A DNA stretch of 8,995 bases from positions 1-8,995 of the forward strand of contig CAZCOA010000065.1 in the NCBI GenBank assembly GCA_964500225.1. The letters run 5' to 3'. The notes beneath the pieces were generated by a model that saw nothing but the letters and a program-made list of their open reading frames with translations, ran no database searches and had not been told where the DNA came from. Made by a program: the position numbers and the translations under genes. Positions within the stretch are counted from its first letter, which is position 1. The number at the start of each line of letters is the position of its first letter. Shown here one piece after another: positions 5,970-8,995 of the stretch. This stretch comes from JAAYDY01 sp964500225. Lineage in GTDB: Bacteria; Planctomycetota; Phycisphaerae; FEN-1346; JAACEH01.

Positions 5970-7556
5970 ATGTCTGAACTGAAGACCGACAACTTGCCGC
6001 CCTCGCCTCCGGCGGCCTGGCAGCCGACGCGGCGACAGGTGCTTGTCGTGGCCATTGTCGTCGCGATCCTGTACGGCATCGCCGTCAACGACCAGTGGCG
6101 GCCGGGCAACGATTCCGCCCTGTACCTGTCGGTTGGGCGCAATCTGGCACGAGGCCAGGGCCTGACCCTTCAGGGCGGCGAAGGGCTGTCGGGCGGGTCG
6201 CCGGGGCTGCCGATTCTGATTGCCGTGTGCTTCCGCCTGTTCGGTGAAACGCTCTGGCCGATCAACTTGCTGATTTCGGCCATGGGGTACCTCGCGGCCG
6301 TTCTGGCCTACCGCATCGCCCGCCTCGACCGCTCGCGTCGGACGGCTCTTAATGTGTTCCTGCTGACCGGTCTCAATGTCAGCCTCTATGTACGCAGTCT
6401 CAGCATTGAAAGCGACGTGCCGGCGATGTTTTTTATGATGGCGGGCCTATGGTGCCTGCTGAAGTTCACGCGCGGCAGCGGGTGGTGCCTGCCCGTCGCG
6501 GTCGCCATGCTTCTAGGACTCGTGGGCACGCGAATGGTCGGCGCGGTGATCGTCGTGGGGTTGGCTGCAGCGCTGCTGTTGGAGCGATGCGGAGGCCTGC
6601 CGCGATGGAAGGTATGGGGCGGCGCTGCGGCCGTTGTATCGCCGCTGGCTTTGGCTGCCGTGGCCGCGATCGTCCTGGGATTGTCAGGCACGGTCGGCGG
6701 CGGCTACGGTCGAGCCCTCCTCGGACGCCTCACCGAGTCTATTCCCTGGGAACAGTTCTATGCCAATGCCTTTAACGAATTGCCGAGCAACTGTTTTCGC
6801 CTATTGAGCGGCCAGACGTTGCCGCCATTGGTCAGCGTGCCCTTTGTGGCCCTCATGTGCTGGGGGGCGGCGACGCTCTTGAGGAGGGGGCGAGCTCTCA
6901 TCGTCCTACCCGTGCTGCTCTACGTCGTCGTGCTTCTGCTCATCTGGGGCGAGCCGGCCGCCCGATACCTCGGCCTTATGCTGCCCCTGGTTGTTTGCCT
7001 GTTCCTCGACGGGCTGGAGGCCGCCGCAGACGCCGTTCTGTCCCTGTGGCGCCGACCCTCCGTTGCGCCGATGGCCGTCAGCATCATTGTTGCCATGCTC
7101 CTGGCCGTGAACCTGCCCAAGGTCGTCCGCGAAGGTCTCTATCTGTCGCACCATCCGCGGTTCAGCGAACTCGTCGAGCGAGGTCGGATCGCACGCTGGC
7201 TGCCCGTGGTCGAGTACCTGAAACGACAGCCCATGGCCGCCGATGAGGTTGTTCTGACGCCCGAGGCGTCCATCGTGCACTGGCTGAGCGACAAGCCCAC
7301 CGTCGAAGCCGCCGACTCTCCGGACACATCCCTCGGTCCGTGGAGGCTCACGCGGGACACGATCGGATGTCGCCACGTCCGATTCGTCGTGGTGCCGCGG
7401 ACCCGCCATGAAAACGGACTATTCCACTATATCAAGCGACTCAACCGCAAGCGTTGGCAGACGCCCGCCCTGACGACCGAGCACTTCGAGGTCTTCGAGT
7501 GTCTCCGGGGCAGCTTCATCTATCCGCCCGAGGACTATCCCACGCCGTGGCTGTAG
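5970..7556 (+). CDS. Polytopic membrane glycosyltransferase, GT-C fold (ArnT/PMT-like)
   Basis: About 528 residues from ATG 5970. A short proline-rich cytoplasmic tail is followed by a first membrane helix (residues ~23-39). Then comes a periplasmic-type loop with Asp41, Asp48 and NDSALYLSVGRNLARGQGL, the usual place for the catalytic acidic residue of GT-C transferases. Roughly ten more hydrophobic segments extend to about residue 390, and a soluble C-terminal domain of ~130 residues completes the protein. GT-C enzymes move a sugar from a polyprenyl-phosphate donor to lipid, glycan or protein on the outer face of the membrane; donor and acceptor cannot be told here. The reading frame is open upstream to ATG 5898 (552 residues), but the promoter-like boxes at 5934-5962 would lie inside that extension, so the short form is preferred. 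It is divergent from comEC and convergent with the next gene, with no glycan-cluster partners in view. Confidence 0.8.
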   Translation: MSELKTDNLPPSPPAAWQPTRRQVLVVAIVVAILYGIAVNDQWRPGNDSALYLSVGRNLARGQGLTLQGGEGLSGGSPGLPILIAVCFRLFGETLWPINLLISAMGYLAAVLAYRIARLDRSRRTALNVFLLTGLNVSLYVRSLSIESDVPAMFFMMAGLWCLLKFTRGSGWCLPVAVAMLLGLVGTRMVGAVIVVGLAAALLLERCGGLPRWKVWGGAAAVVSPLALAAVAAIVLGLSGTVGGGYGRALLGRLTESIPWEQFYANAFNELPSNCFRLLSGQTLPPLVSVPFVALMCWGAATLLRRGRALIVLPVLLYVVVLLLIWGEPAARYLGLMLPLVVCLFLDGLEAAADAVLSLWRRPSVAPMAVSIIVAMLLAVNLPKVVREGLYLSHHPRFSELVERGRIARWLPVVEYLKRQPMAADEVVLTPEASIVHWLSDKPTVEAADSPDTSLGPWRLTRDTIGCRHVRFVVVPRTRHENGLFHYIKRLNRKRWQTPALTTEHFEVFECLRGSFIYPPEDYPTPWL

Positions 7557-7610
7557 CCTCCGGGGCAACATATCCGTACCCAGGCGACAAAGAGGCATCG
7601 CCACACAACC

Positions 7611-8995
7611 TCACGGCTTGCGGTTCAGTTTTCTGCTCACTTCTCCCGCCAGTGCGAACAGTTTCCTGGTTCGTTCCTGCCAGCCGCCGGCAAGCCACTC
7701 CTGGCGACCCTTGGCGGCCTCCTCGCCTCTTATTTTATGAGCCTCGCCATCCCAGTAGCCGGGCAGTTTCTTGCCGTCCTTGACCAGGGCCTGCCACAGC
7801 CCTTCCACCGGATTGCGTCCCGACGGCGCCGTGCCGATCCGAGCCAGGTCCTCGTCGTTGGACCAGACGGTTTTCCACATGGCCCGATGGTGCTCGTCCA
7901 GGGCCTTCTGGCACCGGTCGGCCAAGTCGCTGCCGATCGAGGATCTCTTGTTGGAGTCCAAAAGGACTTCTTCCAGGGCGATCCTCGCTTCGCATTCCTG
8001 GATGCCTTCGCGCAGGTTCTCGTACCGGGCCGTCGCCAGCGCGCCGTCGGGCCCCGGAGCCAGGAACCAACTGCCGATGTCCAGATTGCGCCATTTGTTC
8101 TCCGGATACCGTTCGTAGGCCGCCCCGGCCCGGCGACCGCGGCGGTCGCGGATGACGCTCCACAGGTCCGCGCCCAGGCGGCCCGCTCCGCGCTGGTCGC
8201 CTGTGATGTTGAACGCCGCGAGCTGGCGAATCTCCACGTTCGGGCTCATGTTCAGGTCGCCTCCGCGCGGGAAGTGTGCCACCAGCGCCCCGCGACGCCA
8301 GCCGTACAGCCGCTCCTTCGCCGGGTTCACCTGGTAGCACAAGTTATAGACGTGAGCGGCATATCCCAGGTCCGCCACACCGTGGAGAATTCGGTTGTTG
8401 GCGTTGGTGTCCGACAATTTGCCGGCATGGGCATGCGACACCCAGGCCAGACCGCCCGTCAATTCGTTCAGGGCGGTTACCTCTTCCTTGTCGGGCCACA
8501 GATCCGACAGGATGCCGAGCATCATGCACTGATCCAGCCCGCGAGCCTTCATCCGTTTGCGTATCTCGGACCACACCGGCCGCCACGGCGCCTGGCCGCC
8601 CGGTTCCTCGTACCGGGGCAAGAACGTCATGCCTGTCCGCCCCGTGGCCGGATCCAGCGTCGTCACACGCGGTCCCTTGCCGAGCAACTCCTCGCGGGCC
8701 TCGCGCGTGGTCTTTCCCGTGTCGCCGCCCCACAGCGACCGCGTCAGCGACTTCTTCGACTGACAGATGTCCCAGACCACGAAGATCACGAGCTTCGGTT
8801 TGCCCATGCTCTCTTCGGCCGCGTCGAGATACCGGTCCATGACCGTGAAATCGTGCTCGTATATGCCGTTGCCTTTATCGATCCACCGAACCATCGACTG
8901 TTCGTTGCCGAAGTTGGTGCGGCAAATCAGAGGCACGTAGAGCACGCGGCTGCCCGTGTCGCGAATCAGGCGGAACGACCGCTGGATCAGTTCCC
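7611..8995 (-). CDS. Probable glycoside hydrolase (GH123/DUF4091-like), N-terminus beyond window
   Basis: The minus strand is open from the right edge to a TGA at 7611 (460 residues visible). A GTG at 8945 is in frame, but coding continues upstream of it (ELIQRSFRLIRDTGSRVLYV), so the true start and any signal peptide are outside. The visible part looks like the C-terminal half of a large (beta/alpha)-barrel enzyme: RVLYVPLICRTNFG, YEHDFTVMDRYLD and KPKLVIFVVWD resemble barrel strands and helices. Near the end, GSWFLAPGPDGALATARYENLREGIQECEARI resembles, split here as WFLAPGPDG and ARYENLREGIQECEAR, the C-terminal signature I associate with DUF4091/GH123 proteins of Planctomycetota and Bacteroidota. 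A helical tail rich in charged residues follows. No catalytic pair can be assigned with certainty, so the sugar substrate (N-acetylgalactosaminides in characterised GH123) is not claimed. A different uncharacterised secreted enzyme remains possible. Confidence 0.6.
   Translation of the reverse strand, partial: ELIQRSFRLIRDTGSRVLYVPLICRTNFGNEQSMVRWIDKGNGIYEHDFTVMDRYLDAAEESMGKPKLVIFVVWDICQSKKSLTRSLWGGDTGKTTREAREELLGKGPRVTTLDPATGRTGMTFLPRYEEPGGQAPWRPVWSEIRKRMKARGLDQCMMLGILSDLWPDKEEVTALNELTGGLAWVSHAHAGKLSDTNANNRILHGVADLGYAAHVYNLCYQVNPAKERLYGWRRGALVAHFPRGGDLNMSPNVEIRQLAAFNITGDQRGAGRLGADLWSVIRDRRGRRAGAAYERYPENKWRNLDIGSWFLAPGPDGALATARYENLREGIQECEARIALEEVLLDSNKRSSIGSDLADRCQKALDEHHRAMWKTVWSNDEDLARIGTAPSGRNPVEGLWQALVKDGKKLPGYWDGEAHKIRGEEAAKGRQEWLAGGWQERTRKLFALAGEVSRKLNRKP

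Noticed and set aside
7583..7602. GGCGA/TCGCC inverted repeat between the glycosyltransferase and hydrolase stop codons
   Set aside because: A 5 bp stem with a 10 nt loop and no T-tract is expected by chance in this GC-rich DNA; position alone fits a terminator.
8943..8945. GTG at 8945 as start of the hydrolase-like gene
   Set aside because: The frame stays open to the window edge with plausible protein sequence, and there is no ribosome binding site before this GTG.

Overview
This is a GC-rich (roughly 65% by eye), densely coding chromosomal window with six protein genes and no RNA genes, mobile elements, CRISPR arrays or long repeats that I can see. Base composition, mostly unremarkable ribosome binding sites, a probable leaderless transcript and a GH123/DUF4091-like secreted-type enzyme suggest a member of the Planctomycetota (perhaps Phycisphaerae) or another uncultured environmental lineage. 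This placement is inference and weak.

Layout, left to right. (1) 1-1328, minus: the N-terminal ~440 residues of a GlcD/Dld-type FAD-dependent 2-hydroxyacid dehydrogenase; its C-terminus lies beyond the left edge. (2) About 90 bp of divergent intergenic DNA (1329-1421) with candidate promoters on both strands. (3) 1422-2483 and 2485-3318, plus: two PP-loop ATP-dependent sulfur-transfer enzymes one base apart, first a ThiI/MnmA-like tRNA-thiolation-type protein with an NFACT-R_2-like tail, then LarE, which makes the nickel-pincer cofactor of lactate racemase-type enzymes. Both carry a CxxC pair plus a third cysteine, the layout used by [4Fe-4S]-dependent sulfurtransferases. (4) 3328-5877, minus: a full-length ComEC/Rec2 DNA-uptake channel with its metallo-beta-lactamase domain, convergent with larE across 9 bp. 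(5) 5970-7556, plus: a polytopic GT-C-type membrane glycosyltransferase, divergent from comEC, with a TTGCCG-17-TATCAT promoter placed so that the mRNA would start at the ATG. (6) 7611-8995, minus: the C-terminal part of a probable GH123/DUF4091-like glycoside hydrolase running off the right edge.

The only functional grouping supported by layout is on the left. LarE (cofactor for lactate or other 2-hydroxyacid racemases) and a D-2-hydroxyacid dehydrogenase are transcribed divergently from a shared short control region, and LarE is coupled to a second sulfur-transfer enzyme. LarA, LarB and LarC are not in the window. The ComEC, glycosyltransferase and glycoside hydrolase genes look like independent single-gene units. 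Long open frames antisense to these genes are GC-rich shadows and were not annotated.
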